Assembly: GCA_023422005.1 (NCBI GenBank)
Contig: JAEZSC010000002.1
Span: 1 to 39,719, forward strand
Direction of reading: 5' to 3'
Length of the DNA stretch: 39,719 nucleotides
Source: Bacillota bacterium
GTDB taxonomy: Bacteria > Bacillota > Clostridia > Christensenellales > UMGS416
Positions 23,505 to 31,743 of the stretch are shown here, piece by piece. The stretch's first letter is position 1; every line of letters begins with the position of its first letter. Under the pieces are notes generated by a model, which was not told where the DNA came from, did not search any database, and saw only the letters and a list, made by a program, of their open reading frames with translations. The position numbers and the translations under genes are program-made.

Positions 23505-24392
23505 CTATAGAATGTCTTCCGAATCGCCAAGGCGCCGCAGCGCCGCAGGCGAAAGCGAAGCAGCCCATTCACTGGGCGTCATCGCCGTATACTTCTTGAA
23601 CACAACCGAGAAATACCCCGGCGAGCCGAAGCCCAGCTCCATGGCCACTTCGGTCACCGAGCTACCCTGCGCGAGCATCTCCTTGGCCCGCTCCACCTTG
23701 GCGTGGTTGATGAAATCTCTTGGAGCATCGCCGGTGCACTCCTTGAAGCGGTGCTTGAGCGTGGAGAGCGACAGCCCGCAGGCGCGGCACACCTGCTCCA
23801 GCGGCAGCGGGCCGTTCAGGTTTTCCAGTATGTAGCGCTGGGCCCGGCGCATGCTCTCATGGGGCGGCGCGGGCCGGGGCTGGGCCAGCAGCCGCAGCAG
23901 GAAGGCTGTGAACAGCGCGGCCGCCGCCGGCTCCTCGCCGGGGTCGCGGCGCAACAGGCCATGGAAGGCGCGCCGCAGCAGCCACAGGCCGTCGCGGTCC
24001 GCCCGCAGGCGGTGGGTGTCCAGCGCCAGCAGGCGGGCTCGCAGTACGGCGGCCCGCTCGGCTCCCAGGCCCAGCAGCCCCGGCGCGTCGGGGTTGATCT
24101 GGAACCATATGATCTCGTTGACGCCCTGGGGCGCGCTGCCGGTGCTGTGGGGTTGGTCCACGAAGCTTACGAACACATCGAAACCCGTGAGCTCGTGGCG
24201 CTGGCCGCCCACATGATAGCACTCGGTGCCGCGGCACAGCACGACGAACTCCATGCAGCCGGGGTGGATGTGGATATCCAGCGGGTTGGCGGCGCGGCTG
24301 GACACCGAATGGCCCAACAGCGCAAGGCCCGGCAGCGTCAGCGCGTCGGCGCACAGCACCTGTCGGTCCCGGGTCATCATCGTCGTCTCCAT
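23505..24392 (-). CDS. AraC-family transcriptional regulator
   Basis: A 295-aa regulator. The N-terminal half (to about residue 140) is a cupin-like sensor with HIHPGCMEFVVLCRG and a later FVDQPHS metal/sugar pocket pattern. The C-terminal 100 residues hold the two helix-turn-helix motifs of AraC: LEQVCRACGLSLSTLKHRF and VAMELGFGSPGYFSVVFKK, followed by MTPSEW. The ATG at 24392 has AAAGGTGAG upstream. It is divergent from the UroD-family gene at 24488, sharing a 95-bp promoter region, and is likely its regulator. A role in sugar sensing is probable from the cupin domain and the neighbouring hexuronate genes. Confidence 0.9.
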   Translation of the reverse strand: METTMMTRDRQVLCADALTLPGLALLGHSVSSRAANPLDIHIHPGCMEFVVLCRGTECYHVGGQRHELTGFDVFVSFVDQPHSTGSAPQGVNEIIWFQINPDAPGLLGLGAERAAVLRARLLALDTHRLRADRDGLWLLRRAFHGLLRRDPGEEPAAAALFTAFLLRLLAQPRPAPPHESMRRAQRYILENLNGPLPLEQVCRACGLSLSTLKHRFKECTGDAPRDFINHAKVERAKEMLAQGSSVTEVAMELGFGSPGYFSVVFKKYTAMTPSEWAASLSPAALRRLGDSEDIL

Positions 24393-24428
24393 GGCTCACC
24401 TTTCATTTTGTGCAAGGCATGAATTCGA

Positions 24429-24456
24429 TTGCCTGATTTCGCAGATATTGTATACT
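24429..24456 (+). promoter_or_regulatory. Promoter of the UroD-family gene
   Basis: TTGCCT (24429-24434), a 16-bp spacer and TATACT (24451-24456) lie 31 bp before the ATG at 24488, in the gap shared with the divergent araC-type gene. Confidence 0.6.
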
Positions 24457-24487
24457 CAATGCATCCAGAGGACAAGCGGAGGATGCC

Positions 24488-25432
24488 ATGAGCGATCTGA
24501 TCAAGGCCATGACCTACGATTACCCCGAGCAGCTGCCGGTCAGCGTGTGGTTTCTGCCGGCGGCGTGGCGCAGATATGGCGAGGAGCTGACGCGCCTGTG
24601 CGCCGAGTACCCCGACCTGGCGCCCCAGGGCATCACGCCGGACAGCGTGCCCATGCCTGACAGCTACCATTACGGCAACTTCACCGATGAGTGGGGATGC
24701 GTGTGGAGCAACATCCACGAAGGCATGGAGAGCATCGTGACCGGCCACCCGGTGCCGCGGCGTGAGGACATCCCGGCGCTGCAGATACCGTCCGACCGCG
24801 AGGGGCGCCTGCCCCACGGCTTTATGTATCTGCGGCTGCTGGACCTGCGGGGGTTCGAGGAAGCTATGATGGACTTCGCCGAGGAGTGCGAGGAGCTGCA
24901 GGTCCTCATCGACAAGGTGCTGCAATACAACCTGCTGCAGCTGGATGTGGCGCTGCCCCGCATGGGCGAGGTCGCTTACTTCGGCGATGACCTGGGCATG
25001 CAGAACGGTCTGGCCATCGGCGCGCCCAAATGGCGCAAATACCTCAAGCCTTGTTTCACCGCCCTTTATACCAAAGTTCGCCAGAGCGGGCGCTATGTCT
25101 ACATGCACACCGACGGCTGCATCCACGAGATCATGCCCGACTTGGTGGAGTGCGGCGTTCACATGATCAACCCGCAGTTCCGAGCCAACGGGTTGGACAA
25201 CCTGGTGCGGGTGTGCCGGGGTAAAATTCCGATCATGCTGGACTTGGACAGGCAAATGTTCCCCTTCGCGACGCCGTCGGCGCTGCGCAGCCATGTGGCC
25301 CAGTGTGTGGAGGCGCTGTATCTGCCCCAGGGCGGCCTGGGCCTCAACGTGGAGTTTGGGCCGGACATGCCGGTGGAAAACATGGCGGCGGTGCTGGACG
25401 CCGTTCGCAAATACCGGAACTACAAGGGGTAA
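24488..25432 (+). CDS. Uroporphyrinogen decarboxylase-family (MtaA/CmuA-like fold) protein, HxD subtype
   Basis: A 314-aa protein of the URO-D fold. The barrel core is seen in GEVAYFGDDLGMQNG, SPxxWRKYLKP-like IGAPKWRKYLKPCF, and VYMHTDGCI (His207-x-Asp209) followed by HMINPQFRANG. In methyltransferase members such as MtaA this last site is His-x-Cys and binds zinc. Here it is His-x-Asp, so classical zinc-thiol methyl transfer is doubtful. Real HemE motifs for porphyrin are absent. No corrinoid protein or MtaB/MtbB gene is near. The ATG has GGAGG five bases upstream. The gene is divergent from an AraC regulator and is probably induced by a sugar-like ligand. The biochemical role is unknown. 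Confidence 0.8.
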   Translation: MSDLIKAMTYDYPEQLPVSVWFLPAAWRRYGEELTRLCAEYPDLAPQGITPDSVPMPDSYHYGNFTDEWGCVWSNIHEGMESIVTGHPVPRREDIPALQIPSDREGRLPHGFMYLRLLDLRGFEEAMMDFAEECEELQVLIDKVLQYNLLQLDVALPRMGEVAYFGDDLGMQNGLAIGAPKWRKYLKPCFTALYTKVRQSGRYVYMHTDGCIHEIMPDLVECGVHMINPQFRANGLDNLVRVCRGKIPIMLDLDRQMFPFATPSALRSHVAQCVEALYLPQGGLGLNVEFGPDMPVENMAAVLDAVRKYRNYKG

Positions 25433-25451
25433 GTCTTATATCTGCAAACCG

Positions 25452-25483
25452 CGGGGCCGGCGTTCGAAAGAACGCCGGCCCCG
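25452..25483. terminator. Bidirectional terminator hairpin
   Basis: A perfect 14-bp stem CGGGGCCGGCGTTC with loop GAAA lies between the convergent UroD-family and HD-GYP genes. T-runs are short. Confidence 0.75.
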
Positions 25484-25496
25484 TCCATTGCCCAAA

Positions 25497-26513
25497 TCAG
25501 GCGATTTGTTCGCGGTCCTTCTCCTTGAGCATCTCCATTTCCGATTCCACGCGCAGGAATGCGCCGACGACCTCGGGATCGAAATGCCTGCCGCTTTCGG
25601 CGGCGATGCGTGCCACAGCTTCGCTGTGGGGCATGGGCTCCTTGTATGGGCGCTTGGAGGTGATGGCGTCGTAGGCGTCCGCCAGGGCGGCGATGCGGGC
25701 GGCCAAGGGAATCATCTTGCCCTTAAGCCCAGCGGGGTAGCCGCTGCCGTCAAAGCGCTCGTGATGGTAAAGCACGATGTCGCGCATCATGCGGTGGGTG
25801 TCCGCGGAAATTTTGTGACCCTTGAGAAGGTCTTCCAGAATTTGTGCGCCTGCCGTAGGGTGCTGGCGGATGACTGCAAACTCCTCGTCGGTCAGCCTGC
25901 CCTTTTTGAGCAGTATACTGTCGGGAATCTGTATCTTGCCCAGGTCATGCAGAGGGCTCGCCCAGGTGATCTGTTCCAAAAAGGTGTCGTCCTGCCCCAG
26001 GGCGCCGGCCAGCAGCGCACAGTAATCCCGGGTGCGCTCCAGGTGCGAGCTGGTCTCGGTGTCACGAATCTCGCACAGCTTGGCCAGAGCCAGTATCTTC
26101 CAGTCGTGTATGGCAAAATACTCCTCGCTGAGTATGGCGATGGTCGTGTGGTGGATGTGGTCCAGCTCCCTCAGCAGATCGATCATGTCCGCCTGGCTGA
26201 AGTTGGTGAGCAGATCCATATAGGCGTCCTCAAAAGCGTGGAAGGCCATGATCAGCTTGCGGAAGGACATGCTGCTGCCGGCAGCCCGCAGGGCCAACCG
26301 CTCATTGCTGGCGTAATAGGCGTCGTAGTCATGGGAGGACAGGTTTTCCACAAAACTATCCAACAGTTCGCTGAACAGGCCGCGGAACAGCTCGAGCTCC
26401 CTTGGGTTGCGGATGTTGGCTTCCACGCCCGCCGCGTCCATCCAGTTTCGTAAAATGAGCTGCTTTTCTTTGGCAAACAGAGCGCAAACTTCGGTCAGTT
26501 TGGATTTTAACAC
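25497..26513 (-). CDS. HD-GYP domain protein, probable cyclic-di-GMP phosphodiesterase
   Basis: A 338-aa cytoplasmic protein. Residues 1-140 are all-helical and resemble RsbR-type N-terminal sensor domains (KEKQLILRNWMDAAG). The HD-GYP domain covers 145-330 with SSHLERT (His157), SPLHDLGKIQIPDSIL (HD 189-190), HHERFDGSGYP (250-260) and ADAYDAITSKRPYKEP. All signature residues needed for c-di-GMP hydrolysis are present. The start is GTG at 26513 with AGGAG upstream. A palindrome CAGGCGTCGCCTG (26529-26541) lies just upstream in its leader. It is a single gene. The signal sensed by the N-terminal domain is not evident. Confidence 0.88.
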   Translation of the reverse strand: MLKSKLTEVCALFAKEKQLILRNWMDAAGVEANIRNPRELELFRGLFSELLDSFVENLSSHDYDAYYASNERLALRAAGSSMSFRKLIMAFHAFEDAYMDLLTNFSQADMIDLLRELDHIHHTTIAILSEEYFAIHDWKILALAKLCEIRDTETSSHLERTRDYCALLAGALGQDDTFLEQITWASPLHDLGKIQIPDSILLKKGRLTDEEFAVIRQHPTAGAQILEDLLKGHKISADTHRMMRDIVLYHHERFDGSGYPAGLKGKMIPLAARIAALADAYDAITSKRPYKEPMPHSEAVARIAAESGRHFDPEVVGAFLRVESEMEMLKEKDREQIA

Positions 26514-26706
26514 GCCGATACTCCTGAACAGGCGTCGCCTGATCTTATTTTCTGTATACTAATTACCCGCTGAGATTATCGAATAACCGCGAAATTTGCA
26601 AGTTTTTCCTTGTCGTATCCCGCGGTTTTCTTGTGCAAAGCGGATAAGCAGCAAAAAAACACCCGGCAGAGCTTGTTTTGCCCGGCGAGGATGGAGCAAT
26701 AGGCCA

Positions 26707-27744
26707 TTAGCCCAAGCGGCCGTAGGTCTGGGCGGTCTCAATCATGGCCAAGTAGTTTTCCGGCGGAACGTTGGGTGTGATACTGTGGCTGCTGGCCAGC
26801 ACCAAAGGTCCGTCGCGGCCCACGGCGTCGATGAGGGCGCGGGCTGCGGCAGCCACGGTGTCCGGCGTACCCCGGCTCAGAACGGCGCCCACGTCCAGGT
26901 TGCCAAACAGCGCCAGATCGCGCCCGAAGCGCCGGCGCACCTGTGTGATGTCCATACCGTAGGGTTCAATGGGGTTGAGGCCGCCGATGCCCAGGCCCAC
27001 GATGTCGTCCAGCATGTCCCAGATGTTGCCGTCGCTGTGATAGAGCACGGGAATGCCCCGCTCCAGCGCCGGCTGCATCACGCGGCGCATGCGGGGCAGC
27101 CACAGCCGGCGCATGTCCCGGGGGCTTATGAGCGTGCCGCCCTTGTGGGCGATGTCGTCGCCGATGTACAGAAAATCGATGCCGCACTCCACCAGGCGGC
27201 GCACCAGCCGGGCGTAAAAATCGGCGTGCAGCTCCAGATATTCCTCCACGAGAACGGGGTCATCGTACAGCAGCAGCATGAAGGCGTCAAAGCCGAAGGC
27301 GCTGTCGTAGGCCTGGGTGAAGAAGTCTCCGGTCAGCGCGAACAGCGCAAGCTCCGTACCTGCCGTTTTGGCACGGTACTCCCGCAGCAGCCGGAAGCGG
27401 TCCTCCAGATGGTCCATCGTGGGCGGCAGCAGGCGCTCAAGGTCAGTGCGGGTGCGGATGCGGAAATCCCGGCGTTTGAGCGACCCTTCGGCGTCGCGGT
27501 AGAAGAAGGGGTTGTCGTAAAAGCACAGACCCACGGCGTCCTGCCCCACGCGCTGGGCGAACTCCATGTAGTCTCCGGCGTCTATGTTGGCCAGCGTGTG
27601 GCCGCCGCTCACCGGCCGGCCCAGCACATAGGACACCGTGGGGTCATCCACCAGCACCTCGAAGTTGGGCACCCGGTCGATGGGCCGGCCTTGTAGGGCG
27701 CCCAGCAAGCGCTTTTTGTCGCTGGTGGCTGCGGTCTGATACAT
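26707..27744 (-). CDS. Uroporphyrinogen decarboxylase-family protein, HSDG subtype
   Basis: A 345-aa protein of the URO-D/MtaA superfamily. Its start matches the family (SDKKRLLGALQGRPIDRVP). It continues with FLYIGDDIAHKGGTLISP and the site VLYHSDGNIWDM (His236-x-Asp238), and ends with ASSHSITPNVPPENYLAM. The zinc His-x-Cys of corrinoid methyltransferases is replaced by His-x-Asp. It is the last gene of the minus-strand operon uxaC-UroD-UroD and lies 22 nt after the stop of the preceding gene. GGAAGGG precedes the ATG. Function is unknown. The link with hexuronate isomerase suggests a role in sugar-acid or glycoside metabolism, which is inference only. Confidence 0.82.
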   Translation of the reverse strand: MYQTAATSDKKRLLGALQGRPIDRVPNFEVLVDDPTVSYVLGRPVSGGHTLANIDAGDYMEFAQRVGQDAVGLCFYDNPFFYRDAEGSLKRRDFRIRTRTDLERLLPPTMDHLEDRFRLLREYRAKTAGTELALFALTGDFFTQAYDSAFGFDAFMLLLYDDPVLVEEYLELHADFYARLVRRLVECGIDFLYIGDDIAHKGGTLISPRDMRRLWLPRMRRVMQPALERGIPVLYHSDGNIWDMLDDIVGLGIGGLNPIEPYGMDITQVRRRFGRDLALFGNLDVGAVLSRGTPDTVAAAARALIDAVGRDGPLVLASSHSITPNVPPENYLAMIETAQTYGRLG

Positions 27745-27766
27745 CTCTTCGCCCTTCCTTACATAG

Positions 27767-28846
27767 TCAGCGGTAGAAGCCGTACTTCATCGCCTCGTCA
27801 TACATGGCCAGCACGTTCTCCGTGGGGCTGTTGTCCTGCAGCTCGTGGGTGGGGCTGAGCATGTAGCTGCATGTGGGCAGCATGATGTCCAGCGTGTCGC
27901 GCACCTCGCGGCGTACGTCATCGGTCGTGCCGCTGGTCACGGCGCCGGCGGTGGAGATGCACCCGTGGAAGCTCAACCGCCCGCCGAAGGTATCCGCCAG
28001 ATAACGCGGGGACATGTTTTTGCATTCGGGCTGCAGCGTGTCCACGGCTTCTATGCCCATGTCGATGAAGTCCTCATAGGCCCAACTGGAGGAGCCGCAC
28101 GTGTGGATCATCGGGTGGCAGCCGTAAGCCCGGGCCAGTGCCACCAGGCCCTCGAACCGGGGCCGGATGTGCCGCCGGAACAGATCCATGGAGATCATGG
28201 GCCGGTCCTGGGTACCCAGGTCTTCCCCCAGCCACAGGATGTCCACGCGGCCCTTGGCCGCTTCCAGCGTGCGCCGGGCGATCTCCTGCTGTACGGCGAA
28301 GCGCCGGTCGGCCAGCAGCAGGCCCGCCGGCTCGTCGGTCAGCAGATCGATCAGCGTCTGCTCCATGCCCCGCAGCATGCCGTTGCCGTTGATCAGGTCG
28401 CCATAGCAGTGCACGGTCAGCGCGAAGGCGTCGTGACGGCGGCACTGCTCGGCCACCACCGAATAGTCGAAATCGTCGGGGTTGGGCATCTTCCAGGCGT
28501 TCACGATCTCCTCGTCGGCTTCCCGCAGCGGGAAGTCGCAATAATCCCAGTAGCCGCCGCTGCCGTGTTCCACCCAGCGCCGGTGGATGCCCCAATTGTC
28601 CACGACCACGCCGCCGGGCAGGTCCTCATACAGCTTGGGCCCGATATAGGCCGGCCCCACACCGCGGAAGTCCACGTGCAACGCGGCTTTCAGGCCTTCG
28701 CCGTCGGCGGCCGCCAGCCCGAAGTGGGCCTTCAGGCGGCCGTCGATGCCGGGATTGGCCAGATAGTCGATGGGCACCCGGTCTGCCGGGACACGGTAGA
28801 AAGCACGCAGCACGCGTTCACGACTGGTCAGCGTTTCGCCACACAT
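27767..28846 (-). CDS. Uroporphyrinogen decarboxylase-family protein, HxC (methyltransferase-like) subtype
   Basis: A 359-aa protein. It starts LTSRERVLRAFYRVPADRVP, a common opening of MtaA/CmuA-like proteins, and has DILWLGEDLGTQDRPMIS and PMIHTCGSSSWAY with His248-x-Cys250, the zinc pair of MtaA-type methyltransferases. The expected third Cys near the C-terminus (usually in SPGC) reads SPTHEL, so His may replace it. Other cysteines at 275, 296 and 326 could contribute. The ATG at 28846 has AGGGAG eight bases upstream. The longer open frame upstream overlaps uxaC and is not used. The gene lies between uxaC (28-nt gap) and a second UroD-family gene. A thiol-methyl transfer reaction is possible but unproved. 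Confidence 0.85.
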   Translation of the reverse strand: MCGETLTSRERVLRAFYRVPADRVPIDYLANPGIDGRLKAHFGLAAADGEGLKAALHVDFRGVGPAYIGPKLYEDLPGGVVVDNWGIHRRWVEHGSGGYWDYCDFPLREADEEIVNAWKMPNPDDFDYSVVAEQCRRHDAFALTVHCYGDLINGNGMLRGMEQTLIDLLTDEPAGLLLADRRFAVQQEIARRTLEAAKGRVDILWLGEDLGTQDRPMISMDLFRRHIRPRFEGLVALARAYGCHPMIHTCGSSSWAYEDFIDMGIEAVDTLQPECKNMSPRYLADTFGGRLSFHGCISTAGAVTSGTTDDVRREVRDTLDIMLPTCSYMLSPTHELQDNSPTENVLAMYDEAMKYGFYR

Positions 28847-28874
28847 CGCGGGTTCTCCCTCTGGCTCTGTTTGT

Positions 28875-30275
28875 TTAGAATTTAAAGTACTTCCGGGCGT
28901 TGTCGCAGCAAATGCCGCGCACCAGCGGCTCCAGTATCGCATCGTCGTCGGGGCACTCGCCGTTCTCCACCCAGTTTCCGATGAGGTTGCACAGGATGCG
29001 GCGGAAGTACTCATGGCGCGGGTAAGACAGGAAGCTGCGGGAATCGGTCAGCATGCCCACGAAGGGGCTTAAGAGGCCCACGTTGGCCAGGTCGCGCAGT
29101 TGCCGCTCCATGCCCTCGATGTGGTCCAGATACCACCACGCCGAGCCCAACTGCACCTTGCCCTCCACGCCAGCTTCGCTAAAGCACCCGGCCAGCGCGG
29201 CCAGCACGTAGTTATCCTTGGGGTTCAGGCTATAAAGGATTGTGCGGGGCAGGCTGCCGTCGCGCTCCAGCGCGTCCAGCAGGCCTTGCAGCGGCGCGGC
29301 CACGGCGTGGTCGGCGATGGCGTCATAGCCGGTGTCCGGCCCCAGCGCCGCAAAGCGCGCAGTGTTGTTGTTGCGCGAAGCGCTTATGTGCAGCTGCATG
29401 GCCCAGCCCCGGCGGGCGTATTCGCGGCCCAGCCAAATCATCAGGCGGGTCTTGTAGCCGTCAGCCTGGGCTTCGCTTATGGTCTGGCCTCTGAGGGCTG
29501 CCTTGAGCGCGGCGTCGGCGTCCTCATCGGCGCAGGCCGCGAATGGCAGCCGTGTGAAGCCGTGGTCGCTCAAGCTGCAGCCGTGGGCGGCGAAGTGGTC
29601 CATGCGCAGCGCCAGCGTCCGGGTCAGGCTGTCCCAATCGGCAATGTCCACGCCGGCGGCGGCGCCCAAGGCCGCGATGTAGGCGGGGAAGTCGGCGCGC
29701 TCGATGGTCAGCGCCCGGTCCGGTCGCCAGGCCGGCAGCACCTTGCAGTTCAGCGCCCCCTCGTCGGCGATGGCCTTGTGGGAGCGCAGGCTGTCGGCGG
29801 GGTCGTCGGTGGTGCACACCACTTCCACCCGGAACCGCCGCATGAGCCCCCGGGCGCTCATGGAGGAGTGGGTGAGCCGCTCATTGGCTCGCTGCCACAC
29901 GTCCGGGGCGCTGGCGCTGGTCAGCACGTCGTGGATGCCGAAGCAGCGCTGCAGCTCCAGATGGGTCCAGTGGAACAGAGGGTTTCCCACGGCGCGCTGC
30001 ACCGTGGCCGCCCACGCCTGAAAGCGCTCATAGTCGTCTCCTGGGCCAGTGACCAGCGCCTCCTCGAACCCACAGGCGCGCATGGCCCGCCACTTGTAGT
30101 GGTCGCCGTACAGCCACGCCTCGGTGATCGTGGCGAAGCGCTTGTCCTGTTCGATCTGTTCGGGGTTCAGGTGGCAGTGGTAGTCGATGATGGGCAGGTT
30201 CTCGGCGATACCGTGGTACAGCCGGCGGGCCGTGGGCGTGGCCAGCAGGAAGTCCTCATTCAGAAAGGGTTTCAT
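28875..30275 (-). CDS. uxaC: Glucuronate (uronate) isomerase
   Basis: A 466-aa enzyme that interconverts D-glucuronate with fructuronate and D-galacturonate with tagaturonate in the cytoplasm, the first step of bacterial hexuronate breakdown. Recognisable segments are IIDYHCHLNPEQI (metal ligands His33 and His35), VCTTDDPADSLR, LPAWRPDRAL, AMQLHISASRNNN, SAWWYLDHIEGME, LLSPFVGMLTDSRSF and YPRHEYFRRILCNLIG. The length matches the family (about 470 aa). The ATG at 30275 has GGAGGG upstream. It is the first gene of an operon with two UroD-family genes, from a good promoter at 30324-30351. The other hexuronate genes (uxaA, uxaB, kdgA) are not in this window. Confidence 0.95.
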   Translation of the reverse strand: MKPFLNEDFLLATPTARRLYHGIAENLPIIDYHCHLNPEQIEQDKRFATITEAWLYGDHYKWRAMRACGFEEALVTGPGDDYERFQAWAATVQRAVGNPLFHWTHLELQRCFGIHDVLTSASAPDVWQRANERLTHSSMSARGLMRRFRVEVVCTTDDPADSLRSHKAIADEGALNCKVLPAWRPDRALTIERADFPAYIAALGAAAGVDIADWDSLTRTLALRMDHFAAHGCSLSDHGFTRLPFAACADEDADAALKAALRGQTISEAQADGYKTRLMIWLGREYARRGWAMQLHISASRNNNTARFAALGPDTGYDAIADHAVAAPLQGLLDALERDGSLPRTILYSLNPKDNYVLAALAGCFSEAGVEGKVQLGSAWWYLDHIEGMERQLRDLANVGLLSPFVGMLTDSRSFLSYPRHEYFRRILCNLIGNWVENGECPDDDAILEPLVRGICCDNARKYFKF

Positions 30276-30323
30276 GGCTTGCCCTCCGTATGGATAGATC
30301 GATGTGTGGATATGTCTTTTCCA

Positions 30324-30351
30324 ATTATAGCCCATTGTTGACCGCAAGCAA
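30324..30351 (-). promoter_or_regulatory. uxaC promoter
   Basis: On the minus strand TTGCTT (30351-30346), a 16-bp spacer and a perfect TATAAT (30329-30324) lie about 49 bp upstream of the uxaC start. Confidence 0.7.
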
Positions 30352-30393
30352 GTGTCGTATTTTGACCATCGAAGTGTCGAGTTTTGACAATCG
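30350..30393. repeat. Tandem 22-bp repeats at the uxaC promoter, likely activator site
   Basis: Two adjacent 22-bp units, AAGTGTCG-N2-TTTTGA-N2-ATCG, span 30350-30371 and 30372-30393, differing at only three or four positions. The first touches the -35 box. Direct repeats about 21 bp apart overlapping -35 are the classic layout for AraC-type activators. Which regulator binds is unknown, and the AraC protein at 23505-24392 is a candidate. Confidence 0.6.
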
Positions 30394-30475
30394 CCAGCCT
30401 TTTGCCACCAATGCTGTTGCGTCATCGGCGGCCTATCGCTACTTGGCGATGCGCTGTCGAAGTTGTCGTATGGCG

Positions 30476-30611
30476 TTATCCACAGGCAGGAAGCGTTTTC
30501 ACAGCGCGAGTTGTGCCGAAGCCTGCGTGAATGGTACATGCAACGGCTTTGCCAACAGCCTGTGGATAAATTCTGTGGACAAGCGCTGCACAGCGTGTGA
30601 GGTTATGCACA
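30476..30611. promoter_or_regulatory. Cluster of DnaA-box-like 9-mers
   Basis: TTATCCACA occurs at 30476-30484 (plus) and 30561-30569 (minus), TTGTCCACA at 30574-30582 (minus), and TTATGCACA at 30603-30611 (plus). Two match the E. coli consensus TTATCCACA exactly and a third matches TTRTCCACA. The cluster lies in a non-coding gap, not next to dnaA or dnaN. It may be a DnaA-binding cluster outside the origin. The rest of the gap 30394-30749 shows no gene. Confidence 0.5.
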
Positions 30612-30618
30612 CGCTGTG
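30589..30618. repeat. 11-bp inverted repeat next to the DnaA-like boxes
   Basis: CACAGCGTGTG (30589-30599) and CACACGCTGTG (30608-30618) form a perfect stem with an 8-nt loop. The last DnaA-like 9-mer starts in that loop. No T-run follows, so it is not an obvious terminator. Confidence 0.55.
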
Positions 30619-30749
30619 TCGACTTAATTCGACAAAATAGGTGAAGTAGGGTGTTGCTCTTTAGGGGGCACAGTCAAAAAACAGGGCCCCTTCTGTCCTT
30701 CCGAGGCCTCAAGCAACACTCATAATTTGATAAATCCTGAAAACAACCA

Positions 30750-30780
30750 TTGAAATTGACCTTGCGTCAACTTGTATAAT
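30750..30780 (+). promoter_or_regulatory. MerR-type promoter with operator dyad in a 19-bp spacer
   Basis: TTGAAA (30750-30755), a 19-bp spacer and a perfect TATAAT (30775-30780) precede the MerR-family gene. The spacer holds the dyad TTGAC-N5-GTCAA (30756-30770). An overlong spacer with a dyad inside it is the hallmark of promoters activated by MerR proteins through DNA untwisting. Autoregulation is therefore likely. Confidence 0.75.
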
Positions 30781-30802
30781 ACGGGTATGGCGGTGATTTG
30801 AT

Positions 30803-31726
30803 ATGGATTTGGTGAGAATCAATGAAGTGGTTGACGTCTACGGCATATCCAGCAGGACGCTCAGATATTACGAGCAAGTGGGTATCCTTTGGAGCAGTCA
30901 TCCCGACAACAAATCTCAGCGTTACTATGACACAGACGCATTGGAACGACTAAAGCAGATTATCGTACTGCGCAAACTTCAAATCCCGATCAAAGACATT
31001 GTTGCGATATTCAGAAGCGAGAGTACGGCGGCGCTGATCCGAGCTTTTGTGGAAAAGCTTGAAACGCTTGACGGAGAAATTACAGCCTTATCGGAATTGC
31101 GCCACGTCGTAGACGATTTTCTCCACAAAATGCTGATGAGCGGAATCAAGAAAATATCCGCTATCACCTTGCTGTATGAAGAAACGGAAAAGCGCCTCGC
31201 TCCATCTGAAAAGAATGAGACCATATCCTTTGAGAAGCTATCGAAAATCAGTCGCGAGGCGTTGCGGCTGCATGATGTTCGGGTTATCCGCCTGCCGCCC
31301 ATGCGGGTGTTGACTTCCCGATTGAAAACAGGGCAGGTGGAGGGGCTGGACGAGAATCTGTTTGCGAAATATGGTTTTATGCCCGATCCCGGGTTTCGAA
31401 ATTGTTTTTTCAGGAAAGAGCCAGACGGCGAGTGGATCATGCTCATGAAAATCCCGAATGAGTATGACAACGCGACGCCTTATGTTGATGAGGATTTTCC
31501 GGGCGGGTTATACGCCATAACCAGTTCCTTCATGGCTGACATGGACGATACCTTCATTCTTCTGCGAGATTGGATAAACAGGAGCGAGAATTATGAGCTT
31601 GACGCCGATGCGCAAGGCACGCTGCAGCGCGTTGAAATGATCGAGGAAATCCTGCCGTGGGACATTGTCGGTAAGTTTCATCAATACCAGCAGGATGTTT
31701 TCGTACCGATAAAGATAAAAAAATAG
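30803..31726 (+). CDS. MerR-family regulator with GyrI-like effector domain
   Basis: A 307-aa regulator. The N-terminal MerR winged helix reads RINEVVDVYGISSRTLRYYEQ and QRYYDTDALERLKQI, followed by a coiled linker (about 80-125). The C-terminal half (about 155-305) resembles the GyrI-like ligand-binding domain of BmrR/TipA-type regulators (RVIRLPPMRVLTSRL, FPGGLYAITSSF). The ATG at 30803 has GGTGAT five bases upstream, pairing with the extended anti-Shine-Dalgarno. It is the first gene of a three-gene operon with two Cys-rich proteins. The codon use is AT-richer than the chromosome core, so the operon may be acquired. The effector is probably a small hydrophobic or cationic compound. Confidence 0.88.
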   Translation: MDLVRINEVVDVYGISSRTLRYYEQVGILWSSHPDNKSQRYYDTDALERLKQIIVLRKLQIPIKDIVAIFRSESTAALIRAFVEKLETLDGEITALSELRHVVDDFLHKMLMSGIKKISAITLLYEETEKRLAPSEKNETISFEKLSKISREALRLHDVRVIRLPPMRVLTSRLKTGQVEGLDENLFAKYGFMPDPGFRNCFFRKEPDGEWIMLMKIPNEYDNATPYVDEDFPGGLYAITSSFMADMDDTFILLRDWINRSENYELDADAQGTLQRVEMIEEILPWDIVGKFHQYQQDVFVPIKIKK

Positions 31727-31743
31727 CTGATAGGAGCTTTCTA

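Noticed and set aside
24488..25432. True HemE (uroporphyrinogen decarboxylase for haem synthesis)
   Set aside because: The haem-pathway motifs are missing and no other hem genes are nearby. The MtaA-like side of the family fits better.
30290..30640. 116-codon frame upstream of the MerR operon
   Set aside because: It crosses the uxaC promoter, 22-bp repeats and DnaA-like boxes, and shows no protein family features.
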